DNA from: Pseudoalteromonas sp. Scap06
GTDB taxonomy: Bacteria; Pseudomonadota; Gammaproteobacteria; Enterobacterales; Alteromonadaceae
Assembly (NCBI RefSeq): GCF_013394165.1
Contig: NZ_CP041331.1
Location: 186,001 to 250,000, forward strand
Length of the DNA stretch: 64,000 nucleotides
Direction: 5' to 3'
The notes below the pieces were generated by a model. That model ran no database searches. It saw nothing but the letters and a program-made list of their open reading frames with translations, and was not told where the DNA came from. Positions 34,544 to 44,397 of this stretch are shown piece after piece. The position numbers were made by a program, and so were the translations under genes. Every line of letters starts with the position of its first letter. Position 1 is the first letter of the stretch.

Positions 34544-34821
34544 CTGCGGGAGGCGCTGCGCTGAAAGAATAGATTTAAGGGCTGATATGACTAGGTGCTA
34601 GACTGTTTGCACAAGCTCGCTACTCGTCACTCGAAGCCCGTTGCCTTCTCATTTACTCCTCATTCACTTCTCTTTGTGCAAACATGTTTTAAGTGATTAA
34701 TTCACAAAGAGGTCATGAGACGCTGCGCGGAAAGAGAAGGCTAAAGGTGCTAGGTTGTGTTCGCTGCTCGTGACTCGAAACCCGTCGCTCGAAGCCAGCC
34801 TTATTCCGGTAAGTCAAAAGC
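34544..34821. repeat. Dispersed intergenic repeat region
   Basis: This stretch follows the heptamer array and holds no supported gene. It contains two degenerate copies of a block with 'CTGCGC.GAAAGA', 'GGTGCTAG' and 'CTCG..ACTCGAA.CCCG'. A 39-base piece at 34609-34647 recurs at 55732-55770 with two mismatches. The same vocabulary (CCCGTTGCTCG) appears behind hemH near 46950. It looks like a chromosomal repeat family. Confidence 0.7.
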
Positions 34822-34860
34822 CCTATTTGATCGGTGCTAATTAAGCCGCGATTAAATAGG
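34822..34860 (-). promoter_or_regulatory. Stem-loop spanning the arfA stop codon
   Basis: On the minus strand the arm CCTATTTAATCG (34860-34849), which is coding, pairs with CGATCAAATAGG (34833-34822), with one mismatch. The arfA stop codon sits in the 15-base loop. GCTTTT follows. In arfA of other bacteria, cleavage or termination at such a hairpin makes the mRNA non-stop, so the protein accumulates only when trans-translation fails. Confidence 0.75.
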
Positions 34861-35041
34861 ACTCTTGTCCTGCATGTTTGTTGTTACGTTTAAACGAACC
34901 TTTACCTTTTTTAGCTTTAACCACTTGCGGTTTAAATACTTTAGAGGTTACCAGTGCCGCCAATGCGTTGTGCTTTATCACTCCTCGACCGGTGTCTACT
35001 GCGGATTTATTAACCGCTTTTGCTTTGCCTTTTTTAGCCAT
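34841..35041 (-). CDS. arfA: Alternative ribosome-rescue factor A
   Basis: ArfA recruits release factor 2 to ribosomes stalled on non-stop mRNA, as a backup to tmRNA. The 66-residue product is very basic and carries the family core: GRGVIKHNALAALVTSKVF followed by KAKKGKGSFKRNNKHAG, matching the E. coli 'KDNAIEALL...KKGKGSYMRKGKHG' pattern. The ATG at 35041 has AGGA eight bases upstream; the longer frame to 35086 has no such signal. The final six codons and the stop lie in the hairpin at 34822-34860. The last residues (QESYLIAA) replace the hydrophobic tail that makes full-length ArfA unstable in E. coli. Confidence 0.85.
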   Translation of the reverse strand: MAKKGKAKAVNKSAVDTGRGVIKHNALAALVTSKVFKPQVVKAKKGKGSFKRNNKHAGQESYLIAA

Positions 35042-35164
35042 TTGTTTTTTCCTATTAGTAAAATGAGAGGGATACATATCCCACACTGATATTGATGGCG
35101 ATTGTATGCTTAATTTTCAAGCATGCAACCATTTTTAATGTCTTTTTCAATGTTTTTTAAGCAT

Positions 35165-35190
35165 AAAAAAAGCGCCGTTTAAAACGGCGC
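35165..35190 (-). terminator. Terminator of the TonB-dependent receptor gene
   Basis: Arms GCGCCGTTT (35172-35180) and AAACGGCGC (35182-35190) form a strong GC-rich palindrome. A run of seven A on the left (35165-35171) gives the U-tract on the minus-strand transcript. It lies about 35 bases past the receptor stop codon. Confidence 0.85.
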
Positions 35191-35224
35191 CTTTGCTGGT
35201 TTAACTTAACCTAAAAATTAAAAA

Positions 35225-37753
35225 TTAAAAACTAAAGCTTAGTTTTGCATAGTAACTACGGCCATCAAAACCGTATGGTACTGCACGTAGCGGGTATTTA
35301 AATGCCCCATTTGAGATCGCATTTAGTACTTCATCATCACCTAATTCATCCGGTGTTTCATCAAATACGTTGTCTGCTCCAACCGATAACGAAAACATCT
35401 CATTAATTTCATAGCTTACGTTTAAATCTACGAGTACTGCAGTCTCTACGGTACTCGTCGCTTTAAACGAGCCATCTGTTGCAAGCTCAATATGGTCATT
35501 ACCAAAGTACTTCACATCAGTTTCGCCAAAGTAATTAAAGCGGATCATTGCGCTGTAGGCATCACGCTCATAATCAAAGGTAAGCGTCGCACGTTCACCC
35601 GGTTGTCCGTCGGTTAAAAAGCTACTTTGAATGTCATCAAGTGCTACACTTTTTGGAATGCCGGGAGCTGCATTCACACTATCAATTTGAGTTTCGTTTA
35701 AATTACCCGCAAACGTAGCAGAAAAATTACCGTCATATAAATCAGTGCGGTATGACGCAATAATGTCCACACCTTGAGTGGTTGAATTCACTGAGTTTGA
35801 AAAGTAATTCGCCTGCACCGCACCCGTTGCTTGCAGAGCAGCAACCGCCTCAGGACTAAACGCCACATCATCAGCCGATAACAAGCTGCCTAATGTAATA
35901 CGGTCTTCAATTTCTACACGGTAAAAATCCACCGTTAACGATAAATCACTGGTCACATCGTAAACAAAACCGGCACTGTAGTTAGTTGATGTTTCAAGCT
36001 TTAATGTATCAACGCCTAAAGCAGCAGGAAATGCAGAGCCCGTTGTCGCAGTAAACGACTGACTTAACGTGCCGTCAGACCCTAAGTTAGTGGTAAACGC
36101 AGTGTAACCACTTTGCTGTAATGATGGCGCTCTAAAGCCCGTTGATAACGCACCACGTACTGCAAAGTCATCATTAAATTCATAACGTGTTGCTACTTTA
36201 CCTATGATGTCGTCACCCGCATTCGAAAAATCTTCATAGCGAAGAGCACCGCTCACATTCCATGCATCGCTTAACATGGTTTCTGCATCTACATATACTG
36301 CGTAACTATCACGATCGCTTTTGTTTGAAGCTTCAGGACGAAGACCGTTATAAGCTTGAAAACCACATTGTGCAAATTGACTCGGATCGTTCACCGATGG
36401 GTATGAGGTATCCGTGTTGGCTGCTCCACATGCGTATGATGCCACCTCACCTGGTACAATTTCATAGTTTTCTTTACGGTATTCAGCGCCAATTGAAACA
36501 TAAACAGGCTCACTGCGACCAATATCAACAATTCCGTTTATATCTGCATTAAACGTTGTTTGATCAAATCTAAAGCCACCCGAATAACCCTCTGTTGGGC
36601 CAGCATTCGCGGCTATATCGGCATCGCTTGCACCCGGATTATTAAATAAATACTCCGCCGCGTATGACGCATTTAAAGTATTTCGTGAGGTAAAATCGTA
36701 TTGATTTTCACCGTAAACAGCAGAAACATCGTAGGTCCAATCAGAGTTAATTTCACCTTTAAAACCAACTGCTACCGAAATATCTTGTGCTTCATTGTCG
36801 ATTTGCGGTAAAAAACCATCGCTGTAAACTTGCGTTACGTTTTTAGACGCTTCATTAAAGTTACGGTAAAAGCCGTTGCCTAGTGCCGTGCGCTCAGAGT
36901 AACCACCAAATGAGTAAAGCTCTCCTTCACCCATTGGCAGGGCCATATTGTAAAATACCGAAGTGAATTCACTCTCTGCATTACCTTGTCCCCAACGTAC
37001 TTCGTCAGATAAAGTACCTGGTGCAACATTAAGTGACCCACCCGTATCTCGCTCTGCGCGGTTAGTTTTATCTGCATCACGGTACTCAAGCGATAAATTT
37101 ATAAAACCGCCCTCATTACCTAATTCAAAACCACGGTTTAAACCGGCTGAAATTGTTTCTCCATCACCTTCTGCCGTTTCGCCATATTGTACGTAACCGG
37201 TGGTTAAATCTGTTGAATCATTAAGTGATAAGTTGATAACCCCTGCAATTGCATCAGAGCCATACTGAGCCGCCGCACCATCACGTAACACTTCAACACC
37301 TTTTAAAGCAATTAGTGGAATCGCATTCATATCAGTGCCGGCAGAGCCACCGCCCACAGTGCTTGTTAAACCAAAAATAGATTGATTATGGCGGCGTTTA
37401 CCGTTTACTAAAACCAGCGTTTGGTCTGGTTGTAAGCCGCGTAATGTAGCAGGGCGAAATAAATCAGAGCCATCAGAAACCTGTGTTCGCGAAAAGTTAA
37501 ATGACGGCGCCGTTGCCTGTAAGCTTTGCCCAAGTTCGGTAAAGCCGCCTTTGTTTAAATCATCTGCGTCAATTAAATCAATAGGTGATGATGACTCAGT
37601 GGCTGTACGGTTTGAAACTCGCGATCCTAAAACAGATATTTGTTCGATATTTTTTTCAGCTTTAGTTGGCGCTTCTTGTGCATTAACCATACTTGGCGCA
37701 CTAAAGGCAAAAGCAACTGCTACAGCCAAGGTGTTTAAACGATATGTTGACAT
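35225..37753 (-). CDS. TonB-dependent outer-membrane receptor
   Basis: The 842-residue receptor has a signal peptide ending near VNA/QEAP and a TonB-box-like start (IEQISVLGSRVSNRTATES). The plug domain has SSPIDLIDADDL, PATLRGLQPDQTLVLVNGKRRH and LRDGAAAQYGSDAIAGVINL. A long beta-barrel follows and ends in Phe (YYAKLSFSF). It imports a substrate with energy from TonB-ExbBD. The plug style, seen in Alteromonadales, is common in receptors for carbohydrates, siderophores and other nutrients, and nothing adjacent fixes the ligand. The start ATG 37753 has AGGG eight bases upstream; the frame extends to 37843 without a better signal. It is a single-gene unit. Confidence 0.92.
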   Translation of the reverse strand: MSTYRLNTLAVAVAFAFSAPSMVNAQEAPTKAEKNIEQISVLGSRVSNRTATESSSPIDLIDADDLNKGGFTELGQSLQATAPSFNFSRTQVSDGSDLFRPATLRGLQPDQTLVLVNGKRRHNQSIFGLTSTVGGGSAGTDMNAIPLIALKGVEVLRDGAAAQYGSDAIAGVINLSLNDSTDLTTGYVQYGETAEGDGETISAGLNRGFELGNEGGFINLSLEYRDADKTNRAERDTGGSLNVAPGTLSDEVRWGQGNAESEFTSVFYNMALPMGEGELYSFGGYSERTALGNGFYRNFNEASKNVTQVYSDGFLPQIDNEAQDISVAVGFKGEINSDWTYDVSAVYGENQYDFTSRNTLNASYAAEYLFNNPGASDADIAANAGPTEGYSGGFRFDQTTFNADINGIVDIGRSEPVYVSIGAEYRKENYEIVPGEVASYACGAANTDTSYPSVNDPSQFAQCGFQAYNGLRPEASNKSDRDSYAVYVDAETMLSDAWNVSGALRYEDFSNAGDDIIGKVATRYEFNDDFAVRGALSTGFRAPSLQQSGYTAFTTNLGSDGTLSQSFTATTGSAFPAALGVDTLKLETSTNYSAGFVYDVTSDLSLTVDFYRVEIEDRITLGSLLSADDVAFSPEAVAALQATGAVQANYFSNSVNSTTQGVDIIASYRTDLYDGNFSATFAGNLNETQIDSVNAAPGIPKSVALDDIQSSFLTDGQPGERATLTFDYERDAYSAMIRFNYFGETDVKYFGNDHIELATDGSFKATSTVETAVLVDLNVSYEINEMFSLSVGADNVFDETPDELGDDEVLNAISNGAFKYPLRAVPYGFDGRSYYAKLSFSF

Positions 37754-38195
37754 AATGATGACCCTGTTTTGTGTATTCTTATAATGTGTGTAGGGTATAT
37801 GCATGTATCCCCTTGCCAACATCCTAGCAACATACACAAACAAAAAGAAACAAAAAATTTGACAAAATTGGCATAAGAATGCAAATAACTTTAAAAAAAG
37901 GAAAATAACACCTTTAAAAGCTCAAAATACGCCCAAATTAGCAATTTAATATCTCACCCACAGAAGTTAATGCAATGTTAACCATAAGGATTTTCTTTAT
38001 AATTATTAAAAACATCAACGTTGTATGTTTTTCATACCGCACTGAGCGTAAAACGTACTTACAATAACGTTTTATACGGTTTTTATTAGACTAAAGTAGA
38101 TAATAAAAAATAAGAAAGGGAACTCAGAAGAGATTATAAATAGGTGGTTGTGTAGAACAGCCCGTTTATTATACGTTATTTTATATAGGGCCTAT
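37754..38195. other. Intergenic region upstream of the TonB receptor
   Basis: The 442-base gap should hold the receptor promoter and the 3' end of the REC-HDOD transcript. It is AT-rich with several A tracts. I see no palindromic operator, hairpin with U-tract or small ORF worth calling. Confidence 0.5.
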
Positions 38196-39353
38196 TTAAG
38201 ATGTATAACTATGCCAATCAAATTCACTAATAACATGGCAAAGTAAAGGGTCTACGCCTTTTGAGTCACAGTATGCACGTAATTGCATGGGGGGTTGCTC
38301 GTCAAAAATAATTTGCCAAACTATATACAACATGTGATTAAACAGAGTTAACTCATTATCATCAGTGCCATCTAAATCGTGGCAACTCATTAATAAGTTA
38401 CATATTTTTGTGTCGTATCCCCATAACTTTAAAACGTAGGCAGAAATAAAATTGGCACTTACGTATCCATCGCTGATGGTTTGCGCATGCTCATCTGACA
38501 CATCGCTTTGAGCTTGAGATAATAAAATGATCTTGCCGACAAAACTCAATAACGCCACTGAAAATAACAATTCTTGATCATGCAAGTTAAAACCAGCCAG
38601 CTTTGCAAAATCCTTAACACAACTAGCGTAATTCGCCGCTATATTCAATTGCTTTTCATGCACATCAACAGGAATAGACGATTCAAAGTTTTTAGCAACC
38701 AATAAAGAGGTGGTGATAGCCATTAATATCGTGGTACCGAGCCTCGAAACAGCCTCATCTATTGACGATGTTGGCCTTACAAAACCAAGATAAGCGGAGT
38801 TTGCAAGTTGTAACAATTTAGCCGTTATTATTGGCTCTTGAGAAACAACATGGGCAATATCATGTAAATCAAATTCATCGCTTTGTACTAAGTCTCTGAG
38901 CTCTTTTAAAATAAGAGGATAAACAGGAAAACTGATCATAGCCCCTAACTGTCTACGCACATTATAAGCAAAAGGCAATGACTTTAACGCCGCCACATTA
39001 TTAAAAAGTGCAGCTATGTCTGCCTCATTAAACGGTTTAGCAAGATAAGCATGAACAATATTAGGTTGTTGTATCATAGTACTCAACCTCATATCACCGG
39101 TAAGTAATGCTCTAACCGGATAGGGGTTCTTTGAAGAGCATTGCTCTAAAATATCCAGCCCATTCATTTGCGGCATTAAATAATCACTCAATACTAAATC
39201 AACGTCTTTTATGGCACTTAAAAGTTGCCAAAACTCATCAATATCCGCAGTCGTTATGATATCAACCTCTGGGAATACTCGATGAATAGTTCTTTGCAAT
39301 ACTTTTAATAAAAAAGCATCGTCATCTAAAATGATTACTTTAATCGCTTTCAT
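38196..39353 (-). CDS. Response regulator with HDOD output domain
   Basis: The 385-residue protein has a receiver domain (about 4-120; acidic residues in ILDDDAF, phospho-acceptor in LVLSDYLMPQMNG, Lys in AKPFNEAD). An HDOD domain follows (about 130-330), with FPVYPLILKELRDLVQ, VSQEPIITAKLLQLANSAYLG and SSIDEAVSRLG. HDOD domains lack the nucleotidase residues of true HD enzymes and act as signalling scaffolds. Its start overlaps the end of the EAL regulator gene by four bases (ATGA), so both are made together. A link to c-di-GMP signalling follows from this coupling. Confidence 0.9.
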   Translation of the reverse strand: MKAIKVIILDDDAFLLKVLQRTIHRVFPEVDIITTADIDEFWQLLSAIKDVDLVLSDYLMPQMNGLDILEQCSSKNPYPVRALLTGDMRLSTMIQQPNIVHAYLAKPFNEADIAALFNNVAALKSLPFAYNVRRQLGAMISFPVYPLILKELRDLVQSDEFDLHDIAHVVSQEPIITAKLLQLANSAYLGFVRPTSSIDEAVSRLGTTILMAITTSLLVAKNFESSIPVDVHEKQLNIAANYASCVKDFAKLAGFNLHDQELLFSVALLSFVGKIILLSQAQSDVSDEHAQTISDGYVSANFISAYVLKLWGYDTKICNLLMSCHDLDGTDDNELTLFNHMLYIVWQIIFDEQPPMQLRAYCDSKGVDPLLCHVISEFDWHSYTS

Positions 39354-41359
39354 TTAGCACCTTGAGTGTTTGCATGGTTTAAATAATTACAAAAATCATC
39401 TGATTCTAAAGGCTGCGAATAGTAATAACCTTGTATGTAGTCACAGCCTAATTTTTTAATTACTTCGCATTCAAAGGCAGTTTCTACTCCCTCAGCTATC
39501 ACTATAAGGCTGAGATCATGAGACATACGCGTAATATTACGAATCATACTTTGCATCGCTAAAGACGATTCAATATCAGTAATAAGCGCTTTATCCAGTT
39601 TAACCCCATCTACTGGCAGTTTAGAAAGGTAACCAAGTGATGAATAACCCACGCCAAAATCATCAATCAATAGCTTAACCCCTAACTTTTTTAACCTTTT
39701 TAATTGTTGTTCGCAAGCAGAAAAATCTTCTATCAAATAGGTTTCTGTTAACTCAAAAACCAACTGTGATGACTCTAAACCATTGCAGCTTAAACATTCC
39801 AGCACATAGTCAATCAAACCGGGATCATCTTTTAATTGCCTAGCAGATAAGTTAATAGCCAACACGTTCACACCTATATTGTTATCACCCCAATATTTTA
39901 GCGTTTTACAGCTTTGAGAAATAACCCAACGCCCTATTGGTATTATCTGGCCATCACATTCAGCAATCGGAATAAAATGAGCAGGAGGAACCCAACCATA
40001 TTTACTTGGCTCATACCAGCGAATGAGCGCCTCAGCACTGTGTACTTGTCCTGTTTCAATGTTAACTTTTGGCTGAAAACGTAGTGACAGTTCATCTTTA
40101 TTTACCGCGATTAGTAATAAACGGCTTAACTCAAAATTCTTTCTATAGTCGGCTACTAGCTGAGGATCAAACCGGGAAAAAATACGCTGCTGCTCACCTA
40201 ATTGATAATTCAACGTCAACTGCATCTGATTTACGAGTTCTTTTCCTTCTAAATTATCCTCAGGAAACAAACCATACACACCATATAGCTGCACATGAGC
40301 GTCAATATATTTTCTGGGTAGAATTTTATTTAACTGCTCAATCGCTTTATTTAAATCACTTAAAACTTCACTATCAGATTTAATTTCCGGAACAAATAAT
40401 ACAAATCGATCGGCGCTCTTATGAAAAACTTTGACAGATTTCTCCGATACGCTTTTTAACACTTTCAAAACCAATTTTATAAGGTGGTTGCCATCTTCTG
40501 CACCTAGCAAATCATTAATTAATTGAAACTGGGCAATACCTATATAAACTAAGGCATAACATTTTTTATTCGCTTCACACAGCGTTAAATGGTGATAAAA
40601 TTCAGACTCGTTGGTTACCACCGACTGTGTTCTAGTAAGTTGAAAAATGTTACTCATGCTATTTGAGTTGCTCGATAATTTTAAGAGTTGAAAATAATCA
40701 TCATTTAAACAACGCTCTATCATAACTTCTTCGTTTTTAGCTAGATCAGAGGCGTGTGCATAATTAATAAAAAGTGTACTGCTTTTCTTATCAACAAATG
40801 ACTGACTTACTGATTTGTTTTGAGCTGTATCTAAATAAGCGAGGTGTTTATTTTCATATAAATGAATATCTGGAATAATTTCAGCTGCAGGTGCATTAAA
40901 ACGATTTATAATACCGTTATTGTCTATTTCTATTAAGCCAGACATACTGCCCATTAATAATTGATCTCTTACTCTTTTTGCTCGGCGCTGTTCATATTTA
41001 ACTTTCGCTTCGCTGATGTTCTCAAGTAACTCACTATCGACCCATGGCTTTTCTAAAAAACGAAATACTAACCCCTGATTCAGTAACTCAACCACAGACT
41101 TAAAATCAGCATACCCACTCAGTACTAGGTTTACACTATCAGGCCAGCGACTTTTAACTTGGCGTAATAAATCAGCGCCGTTCATTTCTGGCATTCTAAA
41201 ATCAGTAATGATTATCTCAATTTGATTAGCCGCTAATATTTCAAGTGCCTCAAAACCAGAGGATGCCGTCAGCACATCATAACCAGAACGAGCAAGTACT
41301 CGCTTTAAAGATTTCAATACATTGAGTTCATCGTCTACTAATAAAATTCGCAAAGCCAC
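39350..41359 (-). CDS. Response regulator with degenerate GGDEF and intact EAL domain
   Basis: The 669-residue protein has a receiver (1-120; D53 in IITDFRMPEMNG, and FLEKPW), a PAS-like middle (about 135-230), a GGDEF-like domain (about 255-390) and an EAL domain (about 405-660). The GGDEF signature is replaced by SADRF, so it should not make c-di-GMP. The EAL domain keeps AEALIRW, FELTETYLIED, IDDFGVGYSSL and VIAEGVET, so phosphodiesterase activity is likely. It heads a two-gene operon with the REC-HDOD gene and is divergent from the FIST operon, with 363 bases between. Confidence 0.92.
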   Translation of the reverse strand: MALRILLVDDELNVLKSLKRVLARSGYDVLTASSGFEALEILAANQIEIIITDFRMPEMNGADLLRQVKSRWPDSVNLVLSGYADFKSVVELLNQGLVFRFLEKPWVDSELLENISEAKVKYEQRRAKRVRDQLLMGSMSGLIEIDNNGIINRFNAPAAEIIPDIHLYENKHLAYLDTAQNKSVSQSFVDKKSSTLFINYAHASDLAKNEEVMIERCLNDDYFQLLKLSSNSNSMSNIFQLTRTQSVVTNESEFYHHLTLCEANKKCYALVYIGIAQFQLINDLLGAEDGNHLIKLVLKVLKSVSEKSVKVFHKSADRFVLFVPEIKSDSEVLSDLNKAIEQLNKILPRKYIDAHVQLYGVYGLFPEDNLEGKELVNQMQLTLNYQLGEQQRIFSRFDPQLVADYRKNFELSRLLLIAVNKDELSLRFQPKVNIETGQVHSAEALIRWYEPSKYGWVPPAHFIPIAECDGQIIPIGRWVISQSCKTLKYWGDNNIGVNVLAINLSARQLKDDPGLIDYVLECLSCNGLESSQLVFELTETYLIEDFSACEQQLKRLKKLGVKLLIDDFGVGYSSLGYLSKLPVDGVKLDKALITDIESSLAMQSMIRNITRMSHDLSLIVIAEGVETAFECEVIKKLGCDYIQGYYYSQPLESDDFCNYLNHANTQGAK

Positions 41360-41722
41360 TATCTACACCTCAAAATGGGGTTGTACTCTTGCTAACTTGA
41401 TTGTTCTTCTAAGTACCCTTTGCTAAGCAACCAAAAATGTTCACATCAGCACAAGTATGTTGTATCTAACTACATACGCAATAATGCCACTTAGCTGTAA
41501 CTGTCTATCTAACTGATACCTTTTCAGATCACCTATATTGGTTTAAGGTTTCTATCATTAATAAGTGATTGCAATCACTAGATACAACTTAAACAAAAAT
41601 GATACTTTTTAAAAATAAGCCATCCAGTTCACTTTATATAATAATAGTCTAGAATAAATTCTAAGTGATTATTTTTAGTTAAAAACATCCAGCGTTGTGG
41701 CTATTATTACCAAGGGGCATCT
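41360..41722. other. Divergent promoter region of the signalling cluster
   Basis: The 363-base gap separates the EAL regulator and FIST genes. It is AT-rich; I could not identify a specific operator, hairpin or small ORF. It should contain both promoters. Confidence 0.5.
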
Positions 41723-42907
41723 ATGTTCGCCATTGAAACTTTTCACACTCACGGCAGCGATATAGATAAATTTATCAAACCTGTAAGTCAGTTTACAAAC
41801 AACAGTCCCGATTTACTGCTCGGGTTTGCTACAACCGATACCATTAAATATCTTTATAATAGCCAGCCCAACGTGATAAAAAACACTCAAAATTGCTTAA
41901 TCATCTCCTCCTGTCTTGGCTCATCAACCGAAAAAAATTTATCGTTAAATGAGCAAAGTATTAGTTTATTCTCTATCAAAGACTCAACGGGTCATTATGG
42001 AATTGCCAGTTGCAATACAACTAATAACCTAAGAGAAAATGCAGCTAACACTGTACTCCGAGCTATTGCTAATGCAGGCCAAACAGGACTCGCCCCAAAA
42101 ATGGTCTGGTGCTTTCAAGTCCCAGGGAACGAAGAACTAGTGCTACAAGGAATCCAAGATGCTATTGGGCAGCGTATACCTGTTTTTGGAGGAAGTTGCG
42201 CTGATAACGACATTTCGGCAAAGTGGTGTTTCAGCGATACTAAAAATGTATACCAACAAGGTTTTATCATTGCGGTGTTATATCCGTCTGTAGAAACATT
42301 CGGCTTTTATAGTTCAGGCTACGATATAACCAACCAGCAGGGCATAGTTACCAATATTGAAGGACGTTTATTAAAAACAATCGATAATCAGCCCGCTTTT
42401 GATGTTTATAATCAATGGCGTAAAAACCTAGGGTTTGGACAGTTAAAAGCGGGAAATATACTTGCCCAATCAGCAATGACCCCGCTATCAAGAGCTTTTG
42501 CTTCAGATGATGAAATCCCACGATTATTGTTAAGTCATCCAGCTATAGCAAAAAATGGATCGTTAGAATTATTTTCTAACCTACATGTTGGCGATACGGT
42601 TTACCTTGCCTCAGGAAGCCCAGAGCAATTAATAAAGCGAGCTGATATGGTTGTCACCTCATTAACTAAATTGGCAGAACTCCATGCTATAAAAAATATT
42701 ACCGGTGGTGTTATTATTTTTTGCGGTGGTTGTATGCTATCAATTAAAGAGGCAATGCACGAAGTAAAGCAATCTATTGAAACACAACTTCCCACTATTC
42801 CGTTTATTATAGGCTTTACTTTCGGGGAGCTCGGGACATTCAGCGATGCGACCAGTAAACATGGTAACTTAATGATCTCATGCGAAATTTTTGGTGACCC
42901 AATATGA
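41723..42907 (+). CDS. FIST-domain sensory protein
   Basis: The 394-residue cytoplasmic protein has FIST_N (about 25-230; SCLGSSTEKNLSLNEQSISLF, GIASCNTTN and PVFGGSCADND) and FIST_C (about 240-380; ending in FIIGFTFGELGTFSDATSKHGN). FIST proteins are intracellular signal-binding modules, proposed to bind amino acids or other small ligands, usually encoded next to kinases and regulators. Here the downstream kinase overlaps it by four bases, and that kinase has no membrane helix. FIST is therefore the likely input for it. The ligand is unknown. Confidence 0.9.
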   Translation: MFAIETFHTHGSDIDKFIKPVSQFTNNSPDLLLGFATTDTIKYLYNSQPNVIKNTQNCLIISSCLGSSTEKNLSLNEQSISLFSIKDSTGHYGIASCNTTNNLRENAANTVLRAIANAGQTGLAPKMVWCFQVPGNEELVLQGIQDAIGQRIPVFGGSCADNDISAKWCFSDTKNVYQQGFIIAVLYPSVETFGFYSSGYDITNQQGIVTNIEGRLLKTIDNQPAFDVYNQWRKNLGFGQLKAGNILAQSAMTPLSRAFASDDEIPRLLLSHPAIAKNGSLELFSNLHVGDTVYLASGSPEQLIKRADMVVTSLTKLAELHAIKNITGGVIIFCGGCMLSIKEAMHEVKQSIETQLPTIPFIIGFTFGELGTFSDATSKHGNLMISCEIFGDPI

Positions 42908-44316
42908 GTAACAATGAAATACTGTTAGAAAAGCTACACTTATTACAAGTTCATAATTTAGCACTTGAAGAAAACCGTGCCTTTAATAGCTTGATTTTAA
43001 ATGGTCTAGATATAATCTTAAAAAACGACAACACAGAAACCTTACTCACTGAGTTTTTTGATATTTTGCATCAGGCCATTGCCTTTTCTGCGGCTATTTT
43101 AATTAAAATAAATCCAAAAGATGTAATGGCTACGTTAATTACAGCGTCGCATCCGAATAGCGATGCAATAATTACCCAGCTGGAAGTACTTAATAGACCC
43201 GATAGAAATATTAAAAATATATTTAACTTACATCAACTCCCTAATTGGCAAGTAACCGACCCTTTTTGGCATTCGCAATATGCCATGCTCACCACTCCAG
43301 TAAATACAAGTACAGAGAGCTACCAGCTCTATATTTTTTCTGAAAAAATTGGCGCGTTTAATCAGCACGATATTACTTTAATGCAGCGCTTTGTCAGTTT
43401 TGCAGGTAATACGATTTCACAATTTGAAAAACGAAACTTACTTGTTAAACAAAAAGAAATGGAGGAAAAACAAAATAACATCGAGCAAGTGTTAATTAAC
43501 TCTGAAAAAATGGCTTCGTTAGGGCAAATGGCAGCAGGCGTTGCGCACGAAATAAATAATCCTTTAAGTTACATAGTTAGTAACATTCAAAATTTGGCAT
43601 ACAACCTTGAGCAATTTAGCCATTTCATTAACGCTCTTAAAACAGAGAGTGTCATAACGCAGCAAACATTAGCAGATTTGTTACAACATTTTCAATTTGA
43701 TGGATTACAATCAGACTCAAGCGATATCATTGCTGAAATGACTGAAGGGGCTGATCGTGTTAAAGAGATTGTTCAAGGGTTAAGGCAATTTGCTCATCCA
43801 GATCAAACTAAAATTGGCGATATAAATATAACTGAGCTTATTGATAATACATTACGTGTTGCCTGGAGCGAAATTAAATACAGTGCCAAGGTCGAAAAGC
43901 ACTACAATACAGAACCAATCATCATCACTGGTCGTTCGACCCAACTCTCCCAAGTGTTTTTAAATTTATTTTTTAACGCCGCTCAAGCTATTTGCGACAA
44001 AGTTGGGGTGATCACTATTACTACTAAAGCCGATAAAAAAAATGCCTATATAACGATTGCCGATAATGGTAGTGGAATTAAGGAGGACAAATTAAATAAA
44101 ATTTTTGACCCTTTTTTTACTACAAAACCAATTGGCCAAGGCACAGGGTTAGGGCTTGCTATAAGTAAAGCAATAATAGAACAACACAGTGGCCTAATTA
44201 GTGTTAAAAGTAAGATAAATCAAGGCACTATTTTTAATATTACCTTACCTAAAAAACCAATATTAACTGACGATGCATTGAGTATTTTAAATGCAAAAAA
44301 AATCGCTAAAGAGTGA
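42904..44316 (+). CDS. Soluble sensor histidine kinase partnered with FIST
   Basis: The 470-residue kinase has no membrane segment. It has a GAF-like N-terminal domain (about 30-175), a coiled coil (about 178-202), the H-box [21 protein letters not shown] with His215, and a HATPase domain with [40 protein letters not shown]. The HEINNP box and long dimerisation segment resemble NtrB-like kinases. It overlaps the FIST gene by four bases. The REC/HD-GYP-like regulator follows after 81 bases and is its probable target. Confidence 0.92.
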   Translation: MSNNEILLEKLHLLQVHNLALEENRAFNSLILNGLDIILKNDNTETLLTEFFDILHQAIAFSAAILIKINPKDVMATLITASHPNSDAIITQLEVLNRPDRNIKNIFNLHQLPNWQVTDPFWHSQYAMLTTPVNTSTESYQLYIFSEKIGAFNQHDITLMQRFVSFAGNTISQFEKRNLLVKQKEMEEKQNNIEQVLINSEKMASLGQMAAGVAHEINNPLSYIVSNIQNLAYNLEQFSHFINALKTESVITQQTLADLLQHFQFDGLQSDSSDIIAEMTEGADRVKEIVQGLRQFAHPDQTKIGDINITELIDNTLRVAWSEIKYSAKVEKHYNTEPIIITGRSTQLSQVFLNLFFNAAQAICDKVGVITITTKADKKNAYITIADNGSGIKEDKLNKIFDPFFTTKPIGQGTGLGLAISKAIIEQHSGLISVKSKINQGTIFNITLPKKPILTDDALSILNAKKIAKE

Positions 44317-44397
44317 ATTTTTAATACATTATCAGTTGTTTACAGCCAAAGCTTAGACTAAATTAAACTTATAATTATGTTGGTGGTAAGAAGATAA

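Noticed and set aside
34865..35089. Plus-strand ORFs over arfA
   Set aside because: They are antisense to a gene with clear ArfA motifs and have no start signals.
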